DNA of 64,000 nt from Richelia sp. CSU_2_1 (GCA_012034575.1 JAAUPF010000008.1:1-64000); one strand, 5' to 3'. Positions 8,345 to 17,789 are shown, counted from the first letter of the stretch. Program-made: numbers and translations. Notes: generated by a model from the sequence alone, not told the origin.

Positions 8345-9727
8345 CTAAAATCCAAAATCTAAAATCGACTGAGTTGTTGGAGAAGGCGCATTTCTCCGGT
8401 TGTTAGCAGGTCGATCGGGCTTATCTTTCGTATTCGCTGCCGGCGTATCTTTTGTATTGCCCGCAGGCTTATCTTTCGCATTTGCTGCCGGCGGTGGAGG
8501 CGGTGGAAAAGTAGCGGCGCGTCTGGGTATTTGTTGGGCTGTTCGGAATGCGGAAAACGGGAAGAAAGTGCGAAATGCAGATAGGCGATCGGTCTTCGCT
8601 TCTTGATAGTAATCCCACAGACTTTCGTAGTAGAAGAAAGACGCGCCAAAACCGCGTTCTTGAACTGCCCGTACCTGAGATTGAATTTGCTGCATCGGTA
8701 CTGGGCGATTCCTCAAACCCGTCATAATCCCCACTCCCGTAGGAATCTTTTGCTGCGCTTCTTGCATTTCTGGGAGATCGATTTTCTTCACAAATGATTC
8801 TAAGTTGGGGCGGTAAACTTGCACGATTAATTCATCTGCAATATCTAAACGCACCCAATTCAACCAATCTTGCAGGTGCAGTTTGTAAGCGAAATCGTAA
8901 TAATTGGGAGAAATCGAGAAAATTGCATCGGGTTTTTGAGCTTTGACGGCTTGATTTAATTTTGACATAAATGCCGTGATTTTATCTGCCCGCCATTTCA
9001 CCCATCCGGGGTCTTGAGAGTCGGTTGGCGGTGCTTTTTTGGTTTCTTTGGTGTAGAGTTCGACGGTGTATTTATCGTAGCCAAATTCGGCGGGCAAACT
9101 CATGTGGTCGTCAAATTGAATGCCATCAGAATCGTATTGAGTTGTAATCTCCAACACGAGATCGGTGATAAATTGTTGCACTTCTGGATGAAAAGGATTC
9201 AACCAAACTACTTCGCCACCAGCCCCGATCGAGGTTTGAGTTCCGTCTTGTTTTTCTGTCAGCCATTCGGGATGATTTAAGGCTAGTTCCGAAGTGGGAG
9301 GCGTCATGAAACCAAACTCAAACCAAGGAATTACTAACAATCCTTTGCTATGCGCTTGGGCGATTAAATCGCGGATAATATCCTGTCCTTCTAAGCCCCT
9401 GTAAACAAACGGTTGAATCTCTCTTTGTTGCGCTACCGGGCTGGGATACATGACATAGCCGGAGTTCCAAACAACGGGATAAACTGTATTGAAATTCAAC
9501 TGCTTTAACTTAGTTAGAGCATCTCCCAATTTGCGGCGATCGCGGAGAATATCTTTGTCATTTGTTGTCAGCCAAACTCCGCGAATTTCCTGACGCGGTA
9601 GTTGGGCTTGGGCGGGCATAAATAAGTTATTTGCCAGCAATACTGCGCTGAGTGAAATTGCAAACAACAGGGGAAAAAATTTTTTAATCGATCGATGCCA
9701 ATTTCGGGAAAAGATACTTGCTGTCAT
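8345..9727 (-). CDS. Exported glycosyl hydrolase-like family 10 protein
   Basis: About 460 residues from the ATG at 9727, which begins a good signal peptide ending MPAQAQ; a longer start at 9811 puts 28 residues before it. The core matches the GHL10/DUF187-type TIM-barrel hydrolases: EIRGVWLTTND, TVYPVVWNSGYVMYPS, GLLVIPWFEFGFM and GIQFDDHMSLP. The product is probably periplasmic or surface-bound and acts on a polysaccharide or peptidoglycan-like substrate. The C-terminus is low-complexity (KDKPA-type repeats), and the final codons and stop fall in an ATTTTAGATTTTGG repeat, so repeat invasion may have set the end. Confidence 0.88.
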   Translation of the reverse strand: MTASIFSRNWHRSIKKFFPLLFAISLSAVLLANNLFMPAQAQLPRQEIRGVWLTTNDKDILRDRRKLGDALTKLKQLNFNTVYPVVWNSGYVMYPSPVAQQREIQPFVYRGLEGQDIIRDLIAQAHSKGLLVIPWFEFGFMTPPTSELALNHPEWLTEKQDGTQTSIGAGGEVVWLNPFHPEVQQFITDLVLEITTQYDSDGIQFDDHMSLPAEFGYDKYTVELYTKETKKAPPTDSQDPGWVKWRADKITAFMSKLNQAVKAQKPDAIFSISPNYYDFAYKLHLQDWLNWVRLDIADELIVQVYRPNLESFVKKIDLPEMQEAQQKIPTGVGIMTGLRNRPVPMQQIQSQVRAVQERGFGASFFYYESLWDYYQEAKTDRLSAFRTFFPFSAFRTAQQIPRRAATFPPPPPPAANAKDKPAGNTKDTPAANTKDKPDRPANNRRNAPSPTTQSILDFGF

Positions 9728-10039
9728 AGTTTTGAATGGTGCGTTAACTACAGAAGCGCACCAGGGCATAATTTGCTGATGAATTTTGCTCGCTAACCAG
9801 TCTACAGCCATGTGTAACTATTTGTAAATTGATTCAGTGAAATTGAGTGAAATTACTGGATTTTTGCGCTTCGATCGCACTCCAGGCAAGTATAATCGCC
9901 AACACACAGAATAAGTGAGAAGATTTGGTAAAGGTGCTAGCCATTTTTTAATTACGCGGTGCGAGCAGCAAAAACCGGACAATTTGGAGCGGCGCAGCGA
10001 TCGTACAATATTAGTGCGGGAAAAACTCGATCGAACATA

Positions 10040-11251
10040 ATGCCACAAGATTTAGTATTAATTGGCGGCGGTCACAGTCATGCTATTGTATTGAAAATGT
10101 TCGGCACAAAACCGCTGCCGGGAGTGCGTTTGACTTTGATTAGCGATGTATCGCACGCGCCTTATTCGGGGATGTTGCCGGGACACGTTGCCGGGTTTTA
10201 CAGTTACGATGAATGTCATATCGATTTGCGATCGCTCGCTGAATTTGCTGGCTGTGAATTAGTTGTCGATCGGGCGATCGCGATCGACTTTAACAGAAGT
10301 CAAGTTATTTGTCAAAACTGCCCGCCGGTTAATTTTGATTTGCTGTCTGTAGATATCGGCAGCACTCCTGCAACTTTATCCGTACCGGGGGCGGCAAAAT
10401 ATGCTGTTCCAGCTAAGCCAGTACCGGAATTTTTAGCTAATTGGAATCAATTGATTGCATGGCGGCAAAATCATCCCGAGATGCTGTTGCGAATTGCTAT
10501 TGTCGGCGGCGGTGCCGGCGGTGTTGAATTGGCGTTAAATATGCAAGCTAGATTAACGAAGGAAGAAGGAAGAAGGAAGAGGGAAGAAGGAAGAGGGAAG
10601 AAGGAAGAAAAATTAGATAAATTATTGGAAATTCACTTGTTTCATAGCGGTGATGAATTGATGCCGGGACACAATAACCGGGTGCGGTTGCGACTTCAAG
10701 AAATTCTCGTCAGTCGAGGCATTCAATTGCATTTGATGGAAAAAGTAAGCGCTATAGAAAAAACTGCCAAGCTGGAAATAGCCTCGGATTCCAAATTCCC
10801 CTTGCCCGATTATCAAATTTACTGTCAATCTAGTTTAGAATTAGAGTGCGATCGCATTTTTTGGGTAACGCAAGCAGCAGCAGCTAATTGGATTGAAGAA
10901 TCTGATTTATCCACCGACGAAAAGGGCTTTATCCAAGTTAACGACTGCTTGCAATCTATCTCGCATTCCAACGTATTTGCGGCAGGTGACATTGCAGCAA
11001 TGATTAATTATCCGCGCCCCAAAGCAGGCGTATTTGCAGTGCGTCAGGGCAAACCGCTGTTTGAGAACTTGCAGCAATTTTTATTAGGAAAACCCTTAAA
11101 ACCATTTGTACCGCAACAGCAATATTTGAGTTTAATCGGTACGGCAAATAAAAGTGCGATCGCCTCTCGCGGTTCTTGGATGTGGGAATCACCGCTATTG
11201 TGGTATTGGAAAGATTGGATCGATCGACAGTTTATGAAAAGATTTAGATGA
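10040..11251 (+). CDS. NDH-2-like FAD/NAD(P)H oxidoreductase, SelD domain absent
   Basis: 403 residues. The FAD-binding LVLIGGGHSH (residues 6-14) and NADH-binding IAIVGGGAGGVE (152-163) motifs and a late VFAAGDIA are present. It matches the pyridine nucleotide-disulfide oxidoreductase half of the cyanobacterial proteins that are often fused to selenide, water dikinase (SelD). Here the frame stops where that fusion would continue (KDWIDRQFMKRFR), inside a 14-bp tandem repeat. Residues about 173-192 are a Lys/Glu/Gly/Arg-rich insert encoded by GGAAGAR heptamers right after the NADH-binding region. ATG 10040 is chosen as the first codon of the FAD motif region. Confidence 0.88.
   Translation: MPQDLVLIGGGHSHAIVLKMFGTKPLPGVRLTLISDVSHAPYSGMLPGHVAGFYSYDECHIDLRSLAEFAGCELVVDRAIAIDFNRSQVICQNCPPVNFDLLSVDIGSTPATLSVPGAAKYAVPAKPVPEFLANWNQLIAWRQNHPEMLLRIAIVGGGAGGVELALNMQARLTKEEGRRKREEGRGKKEEKLDKLLEIHLFHSGDELMPGHNNRVRLRLQEILVSRGIQLHLMEKVSAIEKTAKLEIASDSKFPLPDYQIYCQSSLELECDRIFWVTQAAAANWIEESDLSTDEKGFIQVNDCLQSISHSNVFAAGDIAAMINYPRPKAGVFAVRQGKPLFENLQQFLLGKPLKPFVPQQQYLSLIGTANKSAIASRGSWMWESPLLWYWKDWIDRQFMKRFR
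10558..10611 (+). repeat. GGAAGAR heptamer tract inside a coding region
   Basis: About seven copies of GGAAGAA/GGAAGAG in frame within the NDH-2-like gene, encoding [16 protein letters not shown]. The same heptamer occurs in the EAL gene (42869-42990) and after the RodZ-like gene (56061-56150). Confidence 0.85.
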
Positions 11252-11299
11252 AAAGATTTAGATAAAAAGATTTAGATGAAAAGATTTAAATGAAAAAAA
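11234..11299 (+). repeat. 14-bp tandem repeat ATGAAAAGATTTAG, over four copies
   Basis: Four and a half copies with small differences. The first copy encodes the last residues and stop of the oxidoreductase, so the repeat defines its C-terminus. Confidence 0.85.
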
Positions 11300-11419
11300 T
11301 TATCGATCGAACTCAGAAATAGAACAAGTTCGATCGAACTTAACTTATATAGCGATCGCAAATCATTATAGATTTGTTGCTCAAAGAATAGGTAGTTTTA
11401 ATTAAGGAAACCAGGAAAG

Positions 11420-12325
11420 ATGAAATTTACGTCTCGATCGCAAGAGAGTATTTATAGCGCAGCTACTCTTGCTGAAGATTGCACGATCGTTCATGGTGAT
11501 TCTCGCGTTGAATTAGTTAAAATGCCTGATAAAATTTTTCAATGCTGTGTCACAAGCCCACCTTATTGGGGATTGCGAGATTACGCAACCGATAATCAAA
11601 TCGGTGCCGAAGAATGTTTGGAAGATTATATCAAAAATCTTGTACTGGTGTTTCGTGAAGTTCGACGAACTCTAGCTGATGATGGAACGCTTTGGCTGAA
11701 CGTTGGCGACTCTTACACGAGTGGAAATAGAACTTGGCGAGATAATGACAAGAAGAACCCAGCCCGTGGAATGAACTACAGACCGCCTACGCCTAATGGG
11801 CTGAAACCTAAAGATTTAATAGGCGTACCTTGGCGTATCGCGTTCGCGTTGCAATCTGATGGTTGGTATCTGCGATCGGATATTATTTGGCATAAGCCTA
11901 ATTGTCAGCCTGAATCAGTTAAAGATAGACCGACTCGATCTCATGAATATATGTTTCTCTTTTCAAAATCAGAACGTTACTACTACAATGGCGAGGCGAT
12001 AAAAGAACCTACTCACACCAACGGTCAGAAAAAAAATAAACGAAGTGTTTGGTTGATAAATGCTTTAGAAACAGTTTGGAATATCAACACAGAACCCTTT
12101 AAAGGTGCTCACTTTGCCGTATTTCCGCCTTCCCTAATTAGACCTTGCATTTTGGCTGGCAGTCAAGAAGGTTCTCTCGTTCTCGATCCTTTTTTCGGTT
12201 CCGGTACTACTGGTGAAGTTTGCTTGGAATTTGGCAGAAAATGTGTAGGTATTGAAGTAAACTCTGAGTATATAGATATTGCGGACGATCGTCTTAAGAA
12301 TATTCAGCTAAAGTTGAGCGTATAA
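11420..12325 (+). CDS. DNA methyltransferase, probable N4-cytosine type
   Basis: 301 residues. Catalytic motif TSPPYWGLRDY (SPPYW at residues 46-50) precedes the SAM-binding motif DPFFGSGTTG near residue 256, the order of beta-class amino-methyltransferases. SPPYW is typical of N4-methylcytosine enzymes, though N6-adenine is not excluded. GATGAAATTT at 11420 has GGAAA-like bases upstream. No intact endonuclease gene is adjacent, but a restriction-enzyme-like remnant lies on the opposite strand 60 bases downstream (12385-12530), so this may be the survivor of a type II system. The recognition sequence is unknown. Confidence 0.9.
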   Translation: MKFTSRSQESIYSAATLAEDCTIVHGDSRVELVKMPDKIFQCCVTSPPYWGLRDYATDNQIGAEECLEDYIKNLVLVFREVRRTLADDGTLWLNVGDSYTSGNRTWRDNDKKNPARGMNYRPPTPNGLKPKDLIGVPWRIAFALQSDGWYLRSDIIWHKPNCQPESVKDRPTRSHEYMFLFSKSERYYYNGEAIKEPTHTNGQKKNKRSVWLINALETVWNINTEPFKGAHFAVFPPSLIRPCILAGSQEGSLVLDPFFGSGTTGEVCLEFGRKCVGIEVNSEYIDIADDRLKNIQLKLSV

Positions 12326-12384
12326 ATCAACAGGAGGAAATCGCCATCTCGCATGAACGCAGCAATATTTTTTGAGTAAACGCT

Positions 12385-12530
12385 TTACTTGCAATTTACG
12401 CTCGCTTCTGCCTGCGTTTTCAAAGAAAACCTTTCCCCATTAATAGTGATGTCGTGACCTGGGTTCCCTCGACGGGCTATCTGAGAATTATTTCCACAAA
12501 AGTTTGCTACTCTTTCCAAGCAGCATAAAT
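12385..12530 (-). pseudogene. Remnant of a restriction endonuclease-like gene
   Basis: Reading the minus strand leftward from about 12530 to the TAA at 12385 gives an open stretch of about 48 codons: GNNSQIARRGNPGHDITING, then ERFSLKTQAEASVNCK. The pattern GHD, a short strand, then SLKT resembles the PD-(D/E)xK core seen in type II endonucleases, and the wording recalls the ScaI family. There is no start codon or remaining domain, so it is a fragment. It is convergent with the methyltransferase gene. Confidence 0.45.
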
Positions 12531-12574
12531 TATAATTGTATGGCATAATGATTCATAAGTAAATACAAGTAACC

Positions 12575-13234
12575 ATGCTCCGCAAAATAGGATTTGGACT
12601 CATCTGGATTGCATTTAGCACCTACGCTTTCGTATTTTCCCCTCCCGATAGCCCGGAAACATTAACCTTAATTACCAACCTTTCCACCGGAAACATCGCA
12701 GGCATTAACCCTTTAATCGTCGCCCTATTCAACATCATGGGAGTCTGGCCGCTAATCTATAGTTGCGTGCTGTTTGCTGACGGTAGGGGACAGAAAATCC
12801 CAGCATGGGTTTTTGCAGCTTTATCCTTCGGCGTCGGCGCTTTTGCCTTGCTGCCCTATTTAGCATTGCGCGAACCGAATCCCGAATTTCCCGGCAATAA
12901 AACAGTCTTTTTAAAGATATTAGATTCCCGTTTTACTGCCATTTTATTAACTTTAGGCGCTGTTGCTTTAGTTGCCTTTGGCTTGACAAAAGGCGATTGG
13001 TCGGATTTTATTCAACAGTGGCAAACCAGCCGTTTCATCCACGTCATGAGTTTGGATTTTTGTATGCTGTGTCTGGTATTTCCTGCATTGCTTGGTGACG
13101 ATATGGCGCGCCGGGGAATGCAAAATACTGCAGCTTTTTGGGCGGTAACATTAGTACCGTTGTTCGGGCCATTGGCTTATTTGTGCGCGCGTAAATCCCT
13201 GCCGGAAAATGCTGCGGAAACTGTTACAAATTAG
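12575..13234 (+). CDS. Conserved membrane protein of unknown function (219 aa)
   Basis: About six hydrophobic helices, starting MLRKIGFGLIWIAFSTYAFV. A conserved-looking loop has LLPYLALREPNPEFPG, and a later segment has the Cys-rich LDFCMLCLVFPALLGDDMARRG. It resembles a cyanobacterial/plastid family of membrane proteins without an assigned role. The ATG at 12575 has no clear ribosome-binding site. It is followed by about 300 bases of repeat-bearing noncoding sequence, so it is probably monocistronic. Confidence 0.82.
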   Translation: MLRKIGFGLIWIAFSTYAFVFSPPDSPETLTLITNLSTGNIAGINPLIVALFNIMGVWPLIYSCVLFADGRGQKIPAWVFAALSFGVGAFALLPYLALREPNPEFPGNKTVFLKILDSRFTAILLTLGAVALVAFGLTKGDWSDFIQQWQTSRFIHVMSLDFCMLCLVFPALLGDDMARRGMQNTAAFWAVTLVPLFGPLAYLCARKSLPENAAETVTN

Positions 13235-13414
13235 ACAGCACGGCGGTAAAATATCGGTCTAAGATTTGGCTCGATCGACTCAAACCATCAAATCGCTGTT
13301 TGTAGTTTCATTGTAGTTTCACTTTAGCACCCAATGTTTGTAGTTGTGCTGTCAGTGCCCGATCGCAACTACAAACTTATGGGTAAGTCATGTAGGAGTT
13401 AGACATCAAAGCCT

Positions 13415-13481
13415 AGAAACCGGGTTTTTTATAAAAAAAACTGCGTTAAAGTCCGCAGAAAAGGTAAAAAACCGGGTTTCT
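13415..13481. repeat. Inverted repeat AGAAACCGGGTTTTTT
   Basis: Arms at 13415-13430 and 13467-13481 face each other across a loop that contains a smaller CTGCG/CGCAG stem. It may act as a terminator for the membrane-protein gene. Single arms of the same sequence occur near 5573, 26068 and 63722. The rest of 13235-13541 shows no gene. Confidence 0.65.
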
Positions 13482-13541
13482 GCGAGCGAAGTATGTAAGT
13501 TATGTTATCAATAATTATCTAGCGCTTTCGATCGCAATCGC

Positions 13542-14267
13542 ATGAAAAAATTTCCGATCGTCGGTATTACCACCTACAGCCGCAGCAAAGCAGGCGAATA
13601 TTCACTCAACGGAGCTTATACAGATGCCGTGCAAAAAGCCGGAGGAATTCCGATTTTGCTACCGCCCAATCAATTAGATCCAGCTAGTATTTTTGATATA
13701 GTAGATGCTTTAATCTTTTCCGGCGGCGGCGATATCAATCCCGAAATTTACGGAGGCTGCATTGAGGAAACAGTTTACGGGATTGACTCCGAACGCGATA
13801 ACTTTGAATTAACCTTAGCCAAACTAGCCTTAAAATCTAACATCCCGATTTTAGGAATTTGCCGGGGAATGCAAATTTTAAACGCAGCCAGCGGCGGAGA
13901 TTTGATAATTCACGTACCGGATATTTACGGCAAAGAAATCGATCACCGCAAAGAAAATCCCACAAGCCCGATCGAGCATAGCATTAAAATCGATCCAGAT
14001 AGCAGGCTGGCAAAAATTATGGGAACAACATCTACAACAGTAGTTTCTTGGCACCATCAATCGGTGAAAAATATGACAGCTTCCTGGCAAATCTCAGCTT
14101 GGGCATCTGACAGTTTAGTAGAAGCAATGGAGTATGAAAATCATCCTTGGATGGTAGCAGTCCAATGGCACCCGGAAATGTCGCCAAATAGCATTCCCAA
14201 TGCTCAACTATTTCGAGCTTTCGTGCAAGCGGCTGCTGCAAAATTTGTGAGTTATAAATCAGCCTGA
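13542..14267 (+). CDS. Class I glutamine amidotransferase-like hydrolase (peptidase C26)
   Basis: 241 residues, gamma-glutamyl-GABA hydrolase/PuuD-like. The triad is visible: Cys107 in ILGICRGMQ, His210 and Glu212 in AVQWHPEMS. The oxyanion region is FSGGGDINPEIYG. The family hydrolyses gamma-glutamyl amides, for example in putrescine degradation, but no other pathway gene is nearby, so the substrate is open. ATG at 13542 gives a normal N-terminus (PIVGITTY). Confidence 0.92.
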   Translation: MKKFPIVGITTYSRSKAGEYSLNGAYTDAVQKAGGIPILLPPNQLDPASIFDIVDALIFSGGGDINPEIYGGCIEETVYGIDSERDNFELTLAKLALKSNIPILGICRGMQILNAASGGDLIIHVPDIYGKEIDHRKENPTSPIEHSIKIDPDSRLAKIMGTTSTTVVSWHHQSVKNMTASWQISAWASDSLVEAMEYENHPWMVAVQWHPEMSPNSIPNAQLFRAFVQAAAAKFVSYKSA

Positions 14268-14289
14268 AAATCTGTAAGCATCATCAGAT

Positions 14290-14375
14290 TTACAGTTTAC
14301 AGTTGACAGTTGACAGTTGATGAAATTTATCTGCGTTTACCCGCCTTTATCTGCGGTTGCAAGTTGACAGTTGAC
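14290..14375. repeat. TTGACAG heptamers with ATCTGCG-type repeat
   Basis: ACAGTTGACAGTTGACAGTTGATGAAATTTATCTGCG and following steps repeat the module seen at 8138-8253. The stretch 14268-14609 otherwise holds only an AGGACTGAAGTCCT palindrome near 14488 and no gene. Confidence 0.75.
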
Positions 14376-14609
14376 ACTTGAGGGTCGATCGCTTGATATT
14401 GTGTCCGATAATGACATAATATCATGTCCGATCGAATTCCCGCAATCGGATTAGTTGGTAGCGAGGACTAAAGTTCTCTGAAAATGAGGACTGAAGTCCT
14501 GGCTGCGAACCCTATCGATCGCCCGCGATCGACCCAACATGATATAATTGCGCTGTCGGTGAGTCCCGGACTAAAAATTAGAAACTCTCAAATCGCAGGA
14601 AGTTTTAGG

Positions 14610-16516
14610 GTGAAGGAAGTAATTAAAAATTTGTCAGAATCTGGTAAGAAACGCTCGATCGCACCTTTGCTGTTATCGATTTTATGGCTGTGTTTTCTCG
14701 CCGGGATCGGTTTTTTGTGGAACTTAGGCAACATCGGTTTAGTTGACGAAACCGAACCGCTATTTGCTGAAGCCGCCCGCCAAATGACTGTGACTGGCGA
14801 TTGGATTACGCCCTATTTCAACGGCGAAACTCGCTTTGACAAACCGCCTTTAGTTTACTGGTTGATGGCGCTCGGATATAAGTTATTTGGCGTTAACGAA
14901 TGGGCGGCACGCCTTCCTTCGGCTTTATCCGCGATCGCCCTGACTTGTTTCGGATTCTATACTTTATCAAAGATAGAAAGAATCAGAAATCAGGAAGCAG
15001 AAAAACTCTCTTCCTCCCCCATTCCCCCATTCGGGGCGAGCGCGGGGGCACGTGGGGCGGGCACGGGGCACCGCCCCTACAAAATCCGCCTTTCTTTCTT
15101 TCTCTCCCTTGGATTGGTTCGGCTCTAATTGCATTAAATGCCCACACGATTGCTTGGGGAAGAACGGGTGTTTCCGATATGCTGTTAAGCGGCTGTATGT
15201 GTTCGGCACTGCTAGCTTTTATTCTCGGTTACGTCCTGGAAGAACAGCGGGAAAAAGCAGGAATTACTGCCATGAAATCGGCAATATTTCCCAATAAATG
15301 GTATCTGACATTTTATGTATTAATTGCGCTGGCAATTCTGGCTAAAGGGCCTGTAGGAATTGTCATCCCAGGGCTGATTATTTTGTGTTTTGCGCTGTAC
15401 TTGGGGGATTTTTGGCAACTTTGGCGGGAAATGCGTCCGGTGTCTGGAATCTTAATTATTCTGGCGATCGCGCTGCCTTGGTACGTCCTCGTTACTTTAG
15501 CTAACGGTCAAACTTATATTGACAGTTTTTTCGGCTATCACAATTTTCAGCGCTTTACAGAAGTCGTTAACAAACACTCTGCACCTTGGTATTTTTACTT
15601 TATTGTGGTGTTAGTTGGTTTTGCACCTTGGTCGATTTATTTGCCGCTGGCGATCGCCCGGACTCGTTTTTGGCAGCGCAGTTATTGGAGGAGGCAAGCG
15701 AGAAAAGATCGATTGGGTTTGTTTGCTTTATTTTGGTTTGCTTGCATCTTCGGCTTTTTTACAATTGCAGTAACTAAATTGCCCAGTTACGTACTGCCTT
15801 TAATGCCCGCTGCTGCAATTTTAGTATCGCTATTTTGGCAGGATATTATTACTGGTAAAATCATCGAAAGCAAGCGAGAACATTTAGAAAAAAAGCAGAA
15901 TAATTTGCCGCGATCGCTCTTAATTAATATCAGCATCAATGCAGTATTTTTGTTGATTTTAGCCGGAGCAATTTTGTACAGTTACAATTGGTTGGGAGAC
16001 GATCCGGCAATGCCTGATTTTCCGCAAGCAATTAAACAATCCGGTTTGCTAATAGCAGGCGGTACGATTTGGATAATTGCAGCAGGTGCGATCGGGTTGT
16101 TATTGTGGAAGCGCCAGGAAAGATGGATTTTAACAACTAACTTAATCGGATTAGTAGCATTTATCATTTTTGGTCTCACTCCCGCCTACAATTTAGTCGA
16201 TATTCACCGCCAGTTACCGCTGCGACAATTAGCGCAAATTGCAGTGCAGCAAAAACAGCCTGGGGAAGAATTCATGATGATCGGTTTTTGGAAACCGAGT
16301 TTAGTTTTTTACACTCAAGGGCCGGTGACTTATTACCGAAGTACCAGAGGGGCGGTAAACTACATCCGAGAGTCGAAAAATCCTCCGACTCCCGATGTTT
16401 TGGTGTTGGGATATCCTAAAAAATTTGTGGAAGCCGGATTGCAGCCCGATGAATATAAATTGATAGATAGTCGGGGCGCTTATCAATTGGCAAGGGTGCC
16501 GAGGAAAGCTTTTTGA
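14610..16516 (+). pseudogene. ArnT/PMT-like glycosyltransferase (GT39/83 type), one frame break
   Basis: Integral membrane glycosyltransferase that transfers a sugar from a polyprenyl-phosphate donor. The N-terminal part has the catalytic-loop acidic pair in GLVDETEPLFAEAARQM and the GETRFDKPPLVYWLMALGY signature, and the rest has many helices. GTG 14610 is preferred because AGGAAG lies about 8 bases upstream. The frame ends at 15128, and the correct continuation is in another frame from about 15085 (FFLSLPWIGSALIALNAH onward to 16516). Just before the switch is a GC-rich repeat (15033-15080), and at the switch a TTTC tetranucleotide run. Adding one 4-bp unit would restore the frame. It may be a switchable gene, a true pseudogene or a sequence error. 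Confidence 0.8.
15033..15104 (+). repeat. GC-rich insert and TTTC microsatellite inside a gene
   Basis: 15033-15080 is a GGGGC/CCCCG-rich block ending ACGGGGCACCGCCCCTAC, of the type seen as intergenic repeats in cyanobacteria. It is followed at 15091-15104 by TTTCTTTCTTTCTC. Together they form an extra, poorly conserved loop in the glycosyltransferase and contain its frame break. Confidence 0.7.
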
Positions 16517-16594
16517 TATCGCCTGCGATATTACCCACTCCGACAAATTCGGTAGGGGCGGGTTCACCAACAATATATAAGGGCGATCGACAAT

Positions 16595-16924
16595 TCATAT
16601 CAACCCGCCGCCCTCGGAATTCTGTTTTTGCAACAGAAAATCCAGAAAATCTTCCAGTTGTAAAAGTCTGGCTTCAGATAACTGACGCAATTTGACTAAA
16701 ATCATTTCTTCTTGCTGCAACTGGGTAATGGGGATAATTTGCGAAGCTGCTACTTCTAACGTCACTTGCGGCACATCAAATCCTTCCAAACTATACCCAT
16801 CCTCTTCCCCTTCTGGCATGGGGTAATGTTCGACAATAGTTGCTATATCTCCCCGTTTCAAGTTGTATTCTGGCAAATCCCCAGCCAAGGCAACTTGGGA
16901 AAATAAAGAGTATTTTGACTTCAT
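16595..16924 (-). CDS. DUF4926-type small protein
   Basis: 109 residues. The N-terminal 65 residues (FSQVALAGDLPEYNLKRGDI, ATIVEHY, then a GFDVPQVTLEV beta segment) match the DUF4926 pattern of small beta-barrel proteins. The C-terminal 40 residues are helical (QLQQEEMILVKLRQLSEARL). The start ATG overlaps the stop of the upstream DUF6883 gene by ATGA, so the two are translationally coupled. Such small coupled pairs often behave as toxin/antitoxin or immunity modules; here this is inference. Confidence 0.8.
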   Translation of the reverse strand: MKSKYSLFSQVALAGDLPEYNLKRGDIATIVEHYPMPEGEEDGYSLEGFDVPQVTLEVAASQIIPITQLQQEEMILVKLRQLSEARLLQLEDFLDFLLQKQNSEGGGLI

Positions 16925-17253
16925 AAATTGCCTCCTTTATCTGGCACTAAAGTAACAAATTTAGCCGTACCGTTTGCAACCATCCAAATGCTGAGGATTT
17001 GGAGTTCAACGCCGTTAATTCCTCGCAGACAACCGCGAATTGCATACTTATCGCCGTAGCGAGTTGTTTCAATCGATCGGGCAGGTTGCGTTAAGATTTG
17101 AGCGCGCAAATCCTGTTCTAGTTGCTGCCAATTTTCCAATGTATATCCCGCCTGAGCCAGAAATTTTGACTTGTCATCTTTCGGCAATGACACAAGGAGG
17201 TACTGGGTTAGTTTTTTTTCTGCAATCGTGGCATTCCGTGGCAAAAAAACCAT
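16921..17253 (-). CDS. DUF6883-type small protein
   Basis: 110 residues. The layout (start LPRNATIAEKKLTQYLL, central KSKFLAQAGYTLENWQQL, end YGDKYAIRGCLRGINGVEL then LSIWMVANGTAKFVTLVPDKG) fits the DUF6883 family, a compact alpha/beta domain often found at the C-terminus of toxin-like proteins. It is first in a two-gene unit with the DUF4926 gene, overlapping by 4 bases. I infer a toxin-like partner role; no catalytic residues are established. Confidence 0.8.
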   Translation of the reverse strand: MVFLPRNATIAEKKLTQYLLVSLPKDDKSKFLAQAGYTLENWQQLEQDLRAQILTQPARSIETTRYGDKYAIRGCLRGINGVELQILSIWMVANGTAKFVTLVPDKGGNL

Positions 17254-17525
17254 TTTTAAACCTCGATCGTAGCCTGACAGTGGGATTTGTTATTTGTTAA
17301 ATTATACATAAGGGCGATCGACAATTTAGATCGATCGGCCCCGCCCTACGGTAAATCTGAATGTACATTGATATTGTTTGTGGGGTTAGGGCGGGTTTTT
17401 GAGATTGTTTGTTTTGGGGCGATCGCGATCGATCGACCACCCCTCTAGGCATTATGTATGTATTGCTTCTTTCATTATTATAGTAGAAATGCTAAATTAA
17501 AAATATCCATAATTTGACTGCGATC

Positions 17526-17789
17526 GTGCCCAAACAACTCACCATTGCCGAAGCCCAGCAGCAACTACCCAACTTGCCAGAGGAACTCACCTATGAGCCA
17601 ATTGTCATCACTCAAGATGGAATTCCTGTTATGGCAGCAATGAGTTACACCCATCTGACTCAACTACTGGAAACCTTGGATATTCTTACCGATCTTGAAT
17701 TTGTTACCAAGCTGCGCCAAAGTATCGCTCAAGCAGATCGAGGTCAAACTATTTCCTGGGAGAATGCCAAAGCCAAGTTAGGGTTATGA
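17526..17789 (+). CDS. Phd/YefM-like antitoxin without toxin
   Basis: 87 residues from the GTG at 17526 (a TTG at 17514 is the alternative). The segment KQLTIAEAQQQLPNLPEEL, then EPIVITQDGIPVMAAMSYTHL, follows the Phd/YefM fold: AEAxxxL helix, xVxIxxxGxPVxxxxxxxxL. The C-terminal tail would bind a toxin. The stop overlaps an ATGA start, but that downstream frame ends after 15 codons (MNEEENSIAIKYLES), so no toxin remains. It is probably an orphan antitoxin. Confidence 0.75.
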   Translation: MPKQLTIAEAQQQLPNLPEELTYEPIVITQDGIPVMAAMSYTHLTQLLETLDILTDLEFVTKLRQSIAQADRGQTISWENAKAKLGL

